Shown: positions 16,861 through 26,511 of the stretch, piece by piece
How the letters are laid out: each line of letters opens with the position of its first letter
Position numbering within the stretch: the stretch's first letter is position 1
Assembly (NCBI GenBank): GCA_030428565.1
Contig: JAUIDR010000019.1
Location: 1-57,468 of the forward strand
DNA length: 57,468 nucleotides
Direction: 5' to 3'
DNA from: Alphaproteobacteria bacterium
Lineage (GTDB): Bacteria; Pseudomonadota; Alphaproteobacteria; UBA7985; JAUIBT01
Program-made: the position numbers and the translations under genes
Notes under the pieces: generated by a model
What the model saw: only the letters and a program-made list of their open reading frames with translations
Database searches by the model: none
Told to the model about the DNA's origin: nothing

Positions 16861-16950
16861 GACCGCAGACCGCAGACCGCAGACCGCAGACCGCAGACCG
16901 CAGACCGCAGACCGCAGACCGCAGACCGCAGACCGCAGACCGCAGACCGC
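16861..16950. repeat. 7-bp microsatellite-like array
   Basis: Unit GACCGCA repeated perfectly about 12.9 times in the spacer between the repeat protein and the PBP gene. Its perfection suggests recent expansion and likely length variation between strains. Confidence 0.93.
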
Positions 16951-17031
16951 CGCCATGTCATAGCTGCCCGTCATCGCGGCTGCGGACGGGTCGCAAAGCA
17001 GTGAATGCCGCGTACGATCAATGCGGATAGG

Positions 17032-19665
17032 CTAGCGGTTCAGGTTCTTGGGCGTTCGTTTAAACACCGTGCCGCGCTTCTTTTTGGCGGGCTTAGCGGG
17101 TTCAGAGGGCTGCGCGAAAAGCCCGAGCAACCCGGACTGGCCTTGAGCATTGCGCTGAGGCGTCTGCGGCGCCGCACTGGAGCGGGTGCCAGCCTGATCG
17201 GCTCCCTGATAGGCTAACAACAGCTCATTAAGGGCTTCTTCAATCTCTTGATCGCTGGGCGACCTCGAGCGCAACAGCAACCGGTTTTCTTTGATGTAGC
17301 CGCGCTGCCCACGATAGAGCGCCTGGCAATAACGCGATGCGCAGTGGCCGATCAGAACCCGCTGATCGACCGGGACAAACAAGATTTTCTCAGACTGGCT
17401 TGAGGGCCGCGAATAGAGCGTCGCCCCGGCTGCGTTGCGGATTTTGCCGGTCTGGTAGAAGTCGCGCCGAATCTCGGCAATCAACTCATCGGTGACCAAC
17501 CGGCTCTCTAGCCAGTCGCTGCGGCTCGCAAGCGCCTCGTTAAAGGCCGCCGCAAAAATGGGCGCAGCCAAGGCGCCGCCAGTCGCCCCACTACCAATGC
17601 GCTTGGGCGTGTCATAACCGACATAAACACCAATCAGCAGGTCGCCCCAAAAGCCAATAAACCAGGCGTCTTTGTTGTCGTTGGTGGTACCGGTCTTACC
17701 CGCAACGGGTACGGTCAGTTGGCTGCGAATTCGGCGTGCCGTACCGCGTTGCACGACGTCTTGCATGATCGAGCGTAGTTGATCGATGCTGGTGCGGGTA
17801 ATGCGCACTTGAGGCGAGTTGGCCCAAATCCGCTTGCGCTGCTCAAGGGGAGAGTCTTCCAAGCAGCCGTTGCATGATAGCCGGCGCGTATCCAAAATGC
17901 GGCTGCCTTCATGGTCTTCAACGATATCAATGGTGGTGGGATAAACGGGCTGGCCGCCGTTCGCGATCATGGCGTAGGCCCCCACCATATCCACCATGGT
18001 GACCAGACCAGACCCCAATGCAATCGACAAGTTGGGCGGCTGTTTTTCGCCGATACCCAGGTAATCCGCATAGGCGCGCACGCGTTTGACGCCCAGCTGA
18101 TTGACCGTGTTGACCGCGGGTACGTTTCGCGAGCGATACAACGCGCGGGCCAGCGAAGTCGAACCTTCGTAGCTGCCGTTGTAATTGCGTGGCGTCCAGC
18201 GACGGCCATTGCCGCTGGGGAAGGAAACGGGCCGATCCATGATCGTTGAATTGGGGGTGAAGCCGTTATTGAGCGCGGTTAAGTAAACGATGGGCTTGAA
18301 CGACGAGCCCGGCTGGCGCCAGGCCTGCGAGGCCCGGTTAAAGTTCGATGTTACGTAGTCATAACCGCCCACCAGAGCCTTGATGTGGCCCGTCGTTGGC
18401 TGCATGACGACCATCGCGCCGTTCAGCTTGGGGCGTTGATAGAGAATATAGAGCCGTTCGCTATGGTTCTTCTCGTTCGGGTCCAGCGGCATGACGGTGA
18501 CGATATCGCCCGGTTTGAAGACCCGGTTGGCGCTGGTGCTGCCCGAGCGAGTCCAGCCCAAGGACGAGGAGGGGATGAGCCCGCGGCGCGTATCGGCCAA
18601 CTGGATCGTGGCGAATTTGGCGCTGGTCTCCAAAATAATCGCGTGCGCCACTTCGTGTTGCGCTTTGATCTCAGGCATAGTGGCCAACTTGACCCGCCAG
18701 CGGTCCTTCGTCAGACTGACGTGCTCAATCGGTCCACGCCAACCGCGCTTGCGATCGTATTTTTCCAAAAAGCGCCTGAATATGTGTTCCGCTTTGACTT
18801 GCAGCTGGTCGTCAACGGTGGTGGTGACCTTCAGCTTGCCTTCAAATACCAGGTCTTCGCCCAAAAGTTCGACCAGTTCGCGCTTGACCTGATCGTCGAA
18901 ATAATTGCGAGCGACGCGTTCTTGCAGCAAACTGTCGGTGACCGCGGGATTATAGCTCAGGGGCTTGAGTTTGGCGCGCAGACCGTGCAGGCGGTTGACA
19001 TAGCCGTTTTCGACCATCTGATCGATAATCCAGTCGCGGCGCTCTTTGGCACGCTCCTTCTTGTCAGGGTTCGCATAGGTCGAGGGCGCTTTGGGCAGGG
19101 AGGCTAAGAAGGCCGCTTCTTCAATGGTCAAATCGGCCATGTTTTTGGAAAAATAGACCGAGGCCGCACGTTTGATGCCGTAGGCGCCCCGCCCGAAATA
19201 GAGGTCGTTCAAATAGATCTCTAGAATGCGCTCTTTGTCGAATTTCTCTTCAATGCGCAGCGCCAACAGGGCTTCGCGCGCTTTGCGTCGCACGGTTCGG
19301 CTGGCATCGGTATAGCGTCGCTTGGCAAGCTGCTGGGTAATGGTCGAAGCCCCCAACAAACGCCCGCCGGAGCCCGCGCGGACGATGTTTTGCAGCATGG
19401 CGCGTGCGAAAGCCACCTCATCGACGCCGTCGTGCTCCCAAAAGCGCTTGTCTTCGGCCGAGGTCACCGCATCGATGACAAGTTTGGGTAATTCATCATA
19501 GGTGGCAAATTCGCGATTCTCGCGAAACAGGCTCAGCCGTCGCTCGCCTTGTTGATCGACGACCGTGGTGACGCCAGGCGCAAAATAGCGGTCCAAGTCA
19601 TCGACCGGCGGCATGTCGGCGGTAAGGTTGAGCCAGCCCATGAGGGCGACGAGGAGATATTCCAT
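17032..19665 (-). CDS. mrcA: Class A penicillin-binding protein (bifunctional)
   Basis: This 877-residue PBP1A-type enzyme polymerises and cross-links peptidoglycan in the periplasm. The glycosyltransferase domain (about 40-220) has the catalytic E71 in SAEDKRFWEHDGVD and the GASTITQQLAK motif. The transpeptidase domain shows S454-S-F-K457, S512-R-N514 and K656-T-G. A C-terminal SH3b-like segment follows (about 740-800, ATLYSRPSSQSEK then GQRGYIKENRLLL), then a Pro/Gln/Lys tail. The N-terminal hydrophobic stretch (YLLVALMGWLNL) is short for a membrane anchor. An upstream TGA in frame leaves no better start than the ATG at 19665, which has AAGGGA upstream. The gene is monocistronic and divergent from hisN. 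Confidence 0.92.
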   Translation of the reverse strand: MEYLLVALMGWLNLTADMPPVDDLDRYFAPGVTTVVDQQGERRLSLFRENREFATYDELPKLVIDAVTSAEDKRFWEHDGVDEVAFARAMLQNIVRAGSGGRLLGASTITQQLAKRRYTDASRTVRRKAREALLALRIEEKFDKERILEIYLNDLYFGRGAYGIKRAASVYFSKNMADLTIEEAAFLASLPKAPSTYANPDKKERAKERRDWIIDQMVENGYVNRLHGLRAKLKPLSYNPAVTDSLLQERVARNYFDDQVKRELVELLGEDLVFEGKLKVTTTVDDQLQVKAEHIFRRFLEKYDRKRGWRGPIEHVSLTKDRWRVKLATMPEIKAQHEVAHAIILETSAKFATIQLADTRRGLIPSSSLGWTRSGSTSANRVFKPGDIVTVMPLDPNEKNHSERLYILYQRPKLNGAMVVMQPTTGHIKALVGGYDYVTSNFNRASQAWRQPGSSFKPIVYLTALNNGFTPNSTIMDRPVSFPSGNGRRWTPRNYNGSYEGSTSLARALYRSRNVPAVNTVNQLGVKRVRAYADYLGIGEKQPPNLSIALGSGLVTMVDMVGAYAMIANGGQPVYPTTIDIVEDHEGSRILDTRRLSCNGCLEDSPLEQRKRIWANSPQVRITRTSIDQLRSIMQDVVQRGTARRIRSQLTVPVAGKTGTTNDNKDAWFIGFWGDLLIGVYVGYDTPKRIGSGATGGALAAPIFAAAFNEALASRSDWLESRLVTDELIAEIRRDFYQTGKIRNAAGATLYSRPSSQSEKILFVPVDQRVLIGHCASRYCQALYRGQRGYIKENRLLLRSRSPSDQEIEEALNELLLAYQGADQAGTRSSAAPQTPQRNAQGQSGLLGLFAQPSEPAKPAKKKRGTVFKRTPKNLNR

Positions 19666-19945
19666 CGATTTATAAATCCCTTGCAGTCGCGTCGCAGGTC
19701 AACGCGGCCCATGAAACTTGACGGAGCCCATCTTTTTAAGAGGTTCGGCTTGGATACCGATGCTGGGCATTATTATATTTCTCGGCTGTGCGCCTATGCC
19801 GATCCTTTGCTTTTAGCGGCTTTGGATGCAAGGCCTGGGCGCTGATTTTCGCAGCCACGCCTTCTACAGTCAAAGATGGCTCGCTTTCGCTTGAACCCAG
19901 CGTCGATGCTTTATAAACAGCCTAAAGCCAGCATACGGGATTTTT

Positions 19946-20737
19946 ATGACCTATACACAGCAATTTGACTTTATCAGCCAGCTTTGTGATTTCGCGCGCG
20001 AGACAGCCTTGGCCTATTTCCGCACGCCGCTGGATGTCGAGCACAAAAATCCCGAACAGCCGGTGACCATCGCCGACCGCAGCATTGAGCAGAGCATGCG
20101 CGCGGCCATTGAAGCGGCCTATCCGCAAGACGGCATCTTCGGCGAGGAGTTCGCCAACAAGTCGAGCCAAAACGGGCGCACTTGGGTCTTGGACCCCATC
20201 GACGGCACCAAGGCCTTTATTACGGGCATGCCGACCTTTGCTTGCTTGGTGGCTTTATTTGAGGAAGGCAAAGGGGTTATCCAAGCGGCGATTGAAATGC
20301 CGGGCCTGGGCGAACGCTGGCTGGCGGGCAAGGGGCAGGGCAGCCATTGGCAAAAGCGCGGCGCCACCGCCTGGCAACGCTGCCAGGTGCGTCGTTCGGG
20401 AAGGCTCAGCGATTGCCTCGTGACCTCCACAACCTATGACATGTTCAAGGGCGACGACCTTCGCGCCTATGAAGCCCTGTGCCAGCAGGTGAGCGGGCGG
20501 CGCTTTGGCGGCGATGCCTATGCCTATGGCTTGTTGGCAGCAGGCTATTTTGATTTTGTCATTGAGGCCGATCTGCAAGCCTACGACTATCTAGCACCAA
20601 GCCTGGTCATTTCAGAAGCAGGGGGCGTCATGACCGACTGGCAAGGCCGCGAATTGGGACTGTCTGGCGACGGCCGAGTTCTGGCTGCGGGCAGCCCAGA
20701 GCGTCAGGGCGAGGCCCTAAAGATCCTCGCCCTCTAG
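19946..20737 (+). CDS. hisN: Histidinol-phosphatase / inositol monophosphatase family
   Basis: 263 residues of the Mg-dependent, Li-sensitive phosphatase family. The metal-binding motifs are E67-E68 in GEEF, D83-P-I-D86-G-T in WVLDPIDGTKAF, and the C-terminal LQAYDYLAPSLVISEAGG. The WVLDPIDGTKAFITGMP version is the one seen in HisN-type histidinol-phosphatases, which catalyse the penultimate step of histidine synthesis; SuhB or CysQ proteins have different surroundings. No other his genes are nearby, as is common for this enzyme. ACGGGA lies ahead of the ATG. The terminator downstream is strong. Confidence 0.85.
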   Translation: MTYTQQFDFISQLCDFARETALAYFRTPLDVEHKNPEQPVTIADRSIEQSMRAAIEAAYPQDGIFGEEFANKSSQNGRTWVLDPIDGTKAFITGMPTFACLVALFEEGKGVIQAAIEMPGLGERWLAGKGQGSHWQKRGATAWQRCQVRRSGRLSDCLVTSTTYDMFKGDDLRAYEALCQQVSGRRFGGDAYAYGLLAAGYFDFVIEADLQAYDYLAPSLVISEAGGVMTDWQGRELGLSGDGRVLAAGSPERQGEALKILAL

Positions 20738-20787
20738 GAGTCGCGGGCTCCAAGTTACAATGCATGGCGGCCGCTATCCCGAGCTGG

Positions 20788-20843
20788 CGCAAAACGCAAA
20801 TTAGGAAAATAATCTACTCTAGATTGCGTTTTGCGGTTTTTTA
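20788..20843 (+). terminator. Rho-independent terminator after hisN
   Basis: CGCAAAACGCAA (20788-20799) and TTGCGTTTTGCG (20824-20835) form a perfect 12-bp stem with a 24-nt AT-rich loop, followed by GTTTTTTAG. A second small hairpin (GCGG/CCGC) overlaps the T-run. Confidence 0.8.
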
Positions 20844-20946
20844 GCCGCAAAAAAGCCATTTCCCACGCTGCGTGTTGCCAGTCTTGCAGCCTTAAGTAGT
20901 GTCAGTTCCAGATTTATAGGTTTCTTCCTTGCCTGGAACGCATTTC

Positions 20947-23103
20947 ATGACCCGCATTTCCAAGACACCCTTTTTGACCTCCGTTAGCCGCATCGCGTGG
21001 CTGGCGACGCTGACCCCTGCGGTTGCCGCTTTGGCGTTGGCGACCAGCTCGGCGCAAGCTGCGGATATCGACTCGGTCTTGTCGAGCAATGCAGCGGGCA
21101 GCTACTCGGCCGGCTATTTGGATCTGCGCTCGCAGTATGATGCGCTGACCGGCAGTTCGCGCACTCAAGCAGCCGATCAACTGAGCCCTGCCATCTATGA
21201 TGCCCTGTTTGATTCTGTCTTCTCTAATCAAGAACGCTTGCACGATGTCATTGGCCGCACATCCGGCCCCGGCACCGGTGCCCGCTTTTTAGAAGGCACA
21301 CCCAGCGCCGCTGTAGCCGAGTGGGAAGAAGAAGACTTGGCGGCTCTAGAATTGTGGGGGCAGGACCAAGACTTCCTCAGTTCTTGGTCGGCCTCGACCA
21401 ATCCGATTTACCAACTGGTAGGCCTTGACATTCAGCCCAACCCGGCGACACAGGTCGGCGTCACGACGGGCATTTGCCAAGACGCCTTCGGCTCTTATCC
21501 CTGCGCGCGCGGTATCGTCCAAGGCAGCCCGGCGCCAGCGCCTGCACCCGTGCCCGATCAGGTGGGCGGGGGCATGATCCCCAGCTTCAGTGCAACACCG
21601 GGCTATGGTTACGCCAATCCCTACGGTGCGCCCTTCTATCCCGCGCCGACGCCTGGTTTCTTTCCGGGCTTTGGAGCCCCGGCTGCGCCAGGGGGCGCTT
21701 TCCCAATGAACCCCGCGCTTGCGCCTATGCTGCCGGTGCCGGGTGTCGCAGGCTATGGCCTGATGGCACCGCAACCTGCGACGGGCCAAATTCCCCAAAC
21801 TCAGGCTCCCCAATCGCAGGCTCCCCAATCGCAGGCTCCCCAATCACAGGCGCAACAGAGCCAGCAAATCCAACAGCAAGCAGCTGCGACGCAGCAAGTC
21901 ACCGGCGAAAGCCCTACGGGTGACCAACAAGACGCTGGCGATCAAACGACTTCAGGGGCGAGCGACGCCGACCAAGGCGAGGGGGCCGGTGGTGCCTCCA
22001 AGAAAGCCGCTCCGCTGGCACCGATCCAGACGCAGGGTCAGTTCGAGCCACTGCCGCAGCCAAAGCTGCCGCCCGCGAGCCAGCAGCAGCGCCCCAATCA
22101 GCAAGCGCGCCAGCAGGTCCAGGCCCGCCAGCCGCGGCCCAGCCTAATGCAGCGGCTGCTCAACCGCCGCCGCGCTGATACCCGCCAAACCGGCCTGCCG
22201 CGTCAACCCTTCCCGGGCCAAGATGCCGACACCTCGGTCTTTGTCGCGCCCTTCTATCTGGCGCGTCAGTCTGACGATACCGGTAGCACGCTGGGGCACG
22301 ACGAGAGTGGTTTTGGCGTCATGGTCGGCACGGATCACAGTTGGTCACCGCAGATGTCCAGCGGCATCGGCGCCACCTACGTCAGCACCGATCTGGACAG
22401 CACCTATTTGAACGCTGAAGCCTCACTGCAGGGCTATGGCCTATCGGGCTACACCCACTATGAAGGCGACGAGCTGTTCTTTGATGCCAAGGTCTCCGGC
22501 AACTTTACCGCCGCCGATGTCAAGCGCACCGTCAGCATGCCTGGAGGCTTTACGGATATCGCCAAAGCCTCGCCCAACATGCTGTCTATGGCCGCTTCAG
22601 CCAAGACGGGCCTGTCGATTTTGGACATGATGGGCGGCGAGCGCTGCCTCAGCTGTATGGCGCAAGATACCGACGTGCGGCCCTATTTTGGGCTGACCTT
22701 CCAAGGCGCACGCATGGATAGTCTGACCGAATCGGCTGCGGGTGGATCGTCGCTGCAGGTCGAAGCCGAGTCAGCTTGGGCGGTCGATTACGCGCTCGGC
22801 GTTGCCGTTGATACCAATGTCTCCTTGGGCCCGATCATGGTGGTGCCCAATATGGACCTTTCTTATCACTACGATTGGCTGTCTGATCGCAGCTTTGATG
22901 CGGCCTTTACCGGCCAACCCAACACCAGCTTCAGCTATGACGGCCGCGCTTTGGACGGCTCAAGCTTGGGCTTTGGCGTCGGGCTGGATGTCATCAGCGC
23001 CGGGGTGGTCGATGGCTACCTGCGCTACGACGGTCAGTATCGGATCGGCGGGACACAGAACGCCACCCACGTCACCAGCTTCGGCCTGCGTTTGAATTTT
23101 TAA
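20947..23103 (+). CDS. Autotransporter-type outer membrane protein
   Basis: 718 residues. The signal peptide (WLATLTPAVAALALATSSAQA) is followed by a segment that looks like an autotransporter junction (SRTQAADQLSPAIYDALFDS). Next come a Pro/Gly/Tyr-rich zone and a Gln/Pro-rich zone with PQSQA repeats (about residues 280-400). The C-terminal 290 residues look like an autotransporter beta-barrel: alternating strands such as GFGVMVGTDHSW and YGLSGYTHYEGDELFFDAKV, ending SFGLRLNF with the terminal Phe recognised by the Bam complex. A Cys pair (CLSC) sits in the barrel. I chose the ATG at 20947; the TTG at 20929 is less likely. The passenger would be short or the Pro/Gln region itself. Confidence 0.75.
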   Translation: MTRISKTPFLTSVSRIAWLATLTPAVAALALATSSAQAADIDSVLSSNAAGSYSAGYLDLRSQYDALTGSSRTQAADQLSPAIYDALFDSVFSNQERLHDVIGRTSGPGTGARFLEGTPSAAVAEWEEEDLAALELWGQDQDFLSSWSASTNPIYQLVGLDIQPNPATQVGVTTGICQDAFGSYPCARGIVQGSPAPAPAPVPDQVGGGMIPSFSATPGYGYANPYGAPFYPAPTPGFFPGFGAPAAPGGAFPMNPALAPMLPVPGVAGYGLMAPQPATGQIPQTQAPQSQAPQSQAPQSQAQQSQQIQQQAAATQQVTGESPTGDQQDAGDQTTSGASDADQGEGAGGASKKAAPLAPIQTQGQFEPLPQPKLPPASQQQRPNQQARQQVQARQPRPSLMQRLLNRRRADTRQTGLPRQPFPGQDADTSVFVAPFYLARQSDDTGSTLGHDESGFGVMVGTDHSWSPQMSSGIGATYVSTDLDSTYLNAEASLQGYGLSGYTHYEGDELFFDAKVSGNFTAADVKRTVSMPGGFTDIAKASPNMLSMAASAKTGLSILDMMGGERCLSCMAQDTDVRPYFGLTFQGARMDSLTESAAGGSSLQVEAESAWAVDYALGVAVDTNVSLGPIMVVPNMDLSYHYDWLSDRSFDAAFTGQPNTSFSYDGRALDGSSLGFGVGLDVISAGVVDGYLRYDGQYRIGGTQNATHVTSFGLRLNF

Positions 23104-23362
23104 TGATTGGGGGGCGGCTGCCCAGCTCTCAGCCCCCCGCCACTATCGCGATCCACGAAAGGATACGACCATGACTTAGGGTTTGGTAACTTTGGATTTA
23201 GTGAAATAAGGCAAACCATCTTAAGTTGAGCCTATTTCTTCTATTTTAGATCACATCGCGGCTCAATTTTAGCGATAGCAAGAGCCAAGATCGACTCGTT
23301 TTCAAGATCCAGCTTCCTCAAACGATTTCTACGGAAGCTACGCATTTATTTGGGAGATTTCC

Positions 23363-24547
23363 ATGCGGTACCCGTTGTGGCTGACGACAGCCCTGCTCGT
23401 AGTTTGCGCTGGCGCAGGTCAGGCAAACGAGGCCCAGAAACAAATACAGATGAATCAGGCGGCGCAATTGCAAGCCCAGCAATTGCAGGCCCAGCAAATG
23501 CAAGCGCAACAGCTGCAGGCCGCGCAGATTCAGTACCAAAACCAAGCCTACTTAGCGGCTCAGCAACAGCAAATGCAGCAAGGCCAGCAAATGCCAGCGA
23601 TGGCCGGTTTTGCCGGATATGATGCCATGCAGGCGGGCGCGAATGGTTCCGCCCAGACGGCTCAGTACTTTATGCCCTCGACCAACTATGCGGGCTACGC
23701 CGGTTACAACCCCTACGCCTATATGTACGGCGGTTACGGCCAGATGGGCTATTACCCCTACTATGGCGGTCAGCAGCAGCCGATTATCATCCAGACCCCG
23801 GCGCCTGAACCGGCTAAGGAAGAAAAGCCGAAAGAAGAGCCCAAGGAAGAAGTCAAGCCCGCGGTAACACCGCAGCCGCAGCCCTTGCCGCAGCCGCTGC
23901 CAACGCGTGAGATCGTGCGCGTGCAGACCAAGACCGTTGCCGAGCGCTCGCGCCCTTATTTGGGGCTCAGCGGTGATGCGCTTCTGTGGTCGCCCATGTC
24001 CTACATGGTTGACAATGTTACTGACGGGGCGACCTTCGACAAGGGTAAACCGGATGTTTTCGGCTACGGTGGTCAAGCTGTTCTGGGCATTGATTGCTGT
24101 CGTTTCAGCAGCTCGTCTGATCTGGGTATGCGCTTTGAGGCCGAGCTGGGGTATAACCGCTTTGGCATCGAAAACGAAACTTTGACCAATACCTTTGGCG
24201 GTAAAAAGGACTTGCTGGCGACCATGTGGTCTGGTGCGGTCAACGGCTATGTCGAATACAAGTCTGGCTCTGTTCACCCCTACGTCGGCGGTGGCGTCGG
24301 CGGTGCCATCGGTATCTTCGATATCCTCAACACCACGCCCGATGTGGATTTTCGCGACGGCACCTACATGGCTCAGGCCATGGCAGGCGTGAGCGTAGAT
24401 TTCGGCAACAACTTGGCTGGTAATGTCGGCTATCGCTTCCGCCACTTTGGCGAGATGGGCGACTATGATGTCGGTGATGCTTACAAGTGGCGCCTGGGCC
24501 TGGAAAACTCCCACGGCATCGAGGCCGGACTTCGCATCAAGTTTTAG
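23363..24547 (+). CDS. Gln-rich outer-membrane beta-barrel protein
   Basis: 394 residues: signal peptide (LWLTTALLVVCAGAGQA), then a strongly Gln-rich coiled segment of about 80 residues (repeats of LQAQQ/MQAQQ). A Tyr/Gly segment (YAGYNPYAYMYGGYGQMG) and a Lys/Glu/Pro linker (EEKPKEEPKEE) follow. The last 190 residues form a porin/OmpA-like eight-stranded barrel ending AGLRIKF. Barrel features include RPYLGLSGDALLW, VHPYVGGGVGGAIG and NLAGNVGYRFRHFG. GGGAG lies at a good distance from the ATG. It follows the autotransporter on the same strand, 259 bp away, and is followed by its own terminator. The function is unknown; a surface or wall-linking role is inference. Confidence 0.75.
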   Translation: MRYPLWLTTALLVVCAGAGQANEAQKQIQMNQAAQLQAQQLQAQQMQAQQLQAAQIQYQNQAYLAAQQQQMQQGQQMPAMAGFAGYDAMQAGANGSAQTAQYFMPSTNYAGYAGYNPYAYMYGGYGQMGYYPYYGGQQQPIIIQTPAPEPAKEEKPKEEPKEEVKPAVTPQPQPLPQPLPTREIVRVQTKTVAERSRPYLGLSGDALLWSPMSYMVDNVTDGATFDKGKPDVFGYGGQAVLGIDCCRFSSSSDLGMRFEAELGYNRFGIENETLTNTFGGKKDLLATMWSGAVNGYVEYKSGSVHPYVGGGVGGAIGIFDILNTTPDVDFRDGTYMAQAMAGVSVDFGNNLAGNVGYRFRHFGEMGDYDVGDAYKWRLGLENSHGIEAGLRIKF

Positions 24548-24575
24548 CGCGCAAATCAGCGTGAGAGATGGAAAA

Positions 24576-24602
24576 GGGGCGGCTTTGGCGGCCCCTTTTT
24601 TT
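24576..24602 (+). terminator. Rho-independent terminator
   Basis: GGGGC (24576-24580) pairs with GCCCC (24591-24595), with partial pairing inside the loop, followed by seven Ts. It lies about 30 bp after the outer-membrane protein gene. Confidence 0.85.
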
Positions 24603-24720
24603 GTCTCGTGCCTATCGCTCGCCCTGTGGCGACGGTCAGCCCTTTGCCGGGCGGCCAATTTCGAGGCTTGGCGCATGCAAAAAGATTGAGCCCGCGCGGG
24701 CGAGCGGCTAGACCGACAGC

Positions 24721-26511
24721 ATGCAGAGCCTAATCCGAGCCCTCATCATGCGCCTTAGGCGTGACCGGGAACCGCTGTTCGTTGCGGTGGTCGCGGTGCT
24801 CATTGGCGTTTTGGTCGGGCTGGCCGCGGTGGTCTTTATCAAGCTGTTGCACGGGTTTCAGGCCGCGTTTTTTGGCGTCGATCATCGCTATTTAGCCAGC
24901 AGCTTGCGGCAGGCCATGGCGACCAGCGTTTGGGCGCAAGCGGCGGTTTTGGTCGCGCCCGTCATCGGCGGCCTATTGGTCGGTGTCTTGACGCGGCTCA
25001 CCATGCCCGAGGGCCGTCCGCAAGGGATCGCCGATGTGATCGAGGCCAACGCCATGCGCGGCGGCCACTTGTCGAGCCGGGTTGGCTGGCAGTCTGCTCT
25101 GTTGTCACTCCTATCCATGGGCTCGGGGGCTTCGGTTGGGCGCGAGGGCCCGATTGTTCACTTCGGCGCTTCGATCGGCTCATTAGTGGCGCGGCTCTTG
25201 CATGTCAGCCGCAACCATTCGCGGACCATGTTGACCTGCGGCGTTGCCGCAGCGATCGCGGCTTCCTTCAACGCGCCCTTAGCAGGGGTCTTTTTCGCTC
25301 TGGAAGTGGTGATCGGGCACTATGGCTTTGCCGCTTTTGCGCCCATCGTTTTGTCAGCCGTCAGCGCCACCGCTATTAGCCGTTTCTTGTTGGGTGACGA
25401 GACCGCCTTTGTGGTGCCCAGCCAGAGCATTGCCAATGTTTGGGAGACCCCCGCCTTTATGATGCTGGGCGTAGGCGGCGGTGTCGTTGCGCTGGTCTTT
25501 ATGATGAGCGTGCGCCTATCTAAGCGCCTGTTTGACCGTTCGGGCTTGCCGATTCCGTTGCGACCGGCGGTGGCGGGGCTGTTGTTGGGGCTGATCGCAC
25601 TGACCTTGCCCGAGATATTGGGCGTCGGTTACGAGGGAACCGATAAGGCCCTGCAGGGTCAATTGGGTTTTACCATGGCTTTCATCTTGTTGGTCGCCAA
25701 GATTTTGGCCTGTGCTATCTGTCTGGGCGCGGGCTTTAGTGGTGGCGTGTTTGCCCCCTCGCTCTTCTTGGGCGCGATGCTGGGAACAGCCTTTGGCGCG
25801 GTCGCGGTCTCCTTGGTGGATGTGCCGACCTCGGCACTGCCGGTCTATTCCATGGTCGGCATGGCCTCGGTCGGAGCTTCGGTCATGGGCTCGCCGATTT
25901 CCTCTATTCTCATGCTATTTGAGCTGACCGGTGAATACTCGCTGTTGCTGGTCGTTATGGTGGCGGTGGTCATGGCGGTCTTTGTTACCCGTCTGGCCGA
26001 CAGCCACTCCTTCTTTACCAGCCAGCTTGAGGACAGGGGCATCTTCGTAAAAGACGGGCACGACGTGTCGGTGCTAGAGCGCGTCTCGGTCGGCAGCATC
26101 ATGGACCAGCAGTTTTGGACGGTGCCGCCGGACGCCGATACGGCCGCGATCAAGCAGGCTTTGCTGGAATCCAATTGGGGCCGCTTGTGCGTTTTGGATG
26201 AAAAGGGGCGCCTGTCTGGGGTCATTAGCCTCAACCATGATCGCGCACGCTTGGATGAGCCGGATTTAACGGCGGCCGACATCGCCCACGAAGGCCCTTA
26301 TTTGACCCCCGAAATGACCCTAGCAGACGCCATTCGTGTGCTGCGCAATTCCGGCGAGGCGCATATTCCGGTGCTAAACTCGGTGGGTGATCGCTTGGTG
26401 GTGGGTCAGGTGCACGAGCACGACCTCAATCACGCCTATCACCAGGCCCTGCTGTCGCATGAAGGGTATGATGACATAGAGCGGGTCTATCAGACCGAGC
26501 GCAAGCGCTAG
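24721..26511 (+). CDS. ClC-family chloride channel/antiporter with CBS domains
   Basis: A 596-residue integral membrane protein moving chloride, probably in exchange for protons. The ClC signature set is visible: GSGASVGREGPIVHFGA (the E of GREGP is the gating glutamate), AAAIAASFNAPLAGVFFALE, and GAGFSGGVFAPSLFLGA. About 10-12 hydrophobic segments fill residues 20-430. The cytoplasmic tail holds two CBS motifs (VGSIMDQQFWTVPPDADT and DIAHEGPYLTPEMTLADA), which sense nucleotides in other ClCs. Only a weak ribosome-binding site precedes the ATG. No operon partner is evident. Confidence 0.92.
   Translation: MQSLIRALIMRLRRDREPLFVAVVAVLIGVLVGLAAVVFIKLLHGFQAAFFGVDHRYLASSLRQAMATSVWAQAAVLVAPVIGGLLVGVLTRLTMPEGRPQGIADVIEANAMRGGHLSSRVGWQSALLSLLSMGSGASVGREGPIVHFGASIGSLVARLLHVSRNHSRTMLTCGVAAAIAASFNAPLAGVFFALEVVIGHYGFAAFAPIVLSAVSATAISRFLLGDETAFVVPSQSIANVWETPAFMMLGVGGGVVALVFMMSVRLSKRLFDRSGLPIPLRPAVAGLLLGLIALTLPEILGVGYEGTDKALQGQLGFTMAFILLVAKILACAICLGAGFSGGVFAPSLFLGAMLGTAFGAVAVSLVDVPTSALPVYSMVGMASVGASVMGSPISSILMLFELTGEYSLLLVVMVAVVMAVFVTRLADSHSFFTSQLEDRGIFVKDGHDVSVLERVSVGSIMDQQFWTVPPDADTAAIKQALLESNWGRLCVLDEKGRLSGVISLNHDRARLDEPDLTAADIAHEGPYLTPEMTLADAIRVLRNSGEAHIPVLNSVGDRLVVGQVHEHDLNHAYHQALLSHEGYDDIERVYQTERKR

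Larger units (their letters stand above)
15935..17031. other. Non-coding stretch with terminator and two minisatellites
   Basis: About 1.1 kb between the repeat protein and the convergent penicillin-binding protein gene. It contains a hairpin (GGAGGT...GCCCC/GGGGC...ACCTCC at about 15951-15989), a strong terminator at 16017-16050, a 14-bp tandem repeat (16386-16487) and a 7-bp tandem repeat (16861-16950). Short frames across the repeats are repeat translations, not genes. Confidence 0.6.

Noticed and set aside
16386-16950. Possible CRISPR arrays at 16386 and 16861
   Set aside because: Units are 7 and 14 bp repeated head to tail without spacers, and no cas gene is nearby. They are minisatellites.
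19709-19845. Small plus-strand frame (44 codons) between the PBP and hisN genes
   Set aside because: It has no ribosome-binding site, no family and lies where both genes need promoters.
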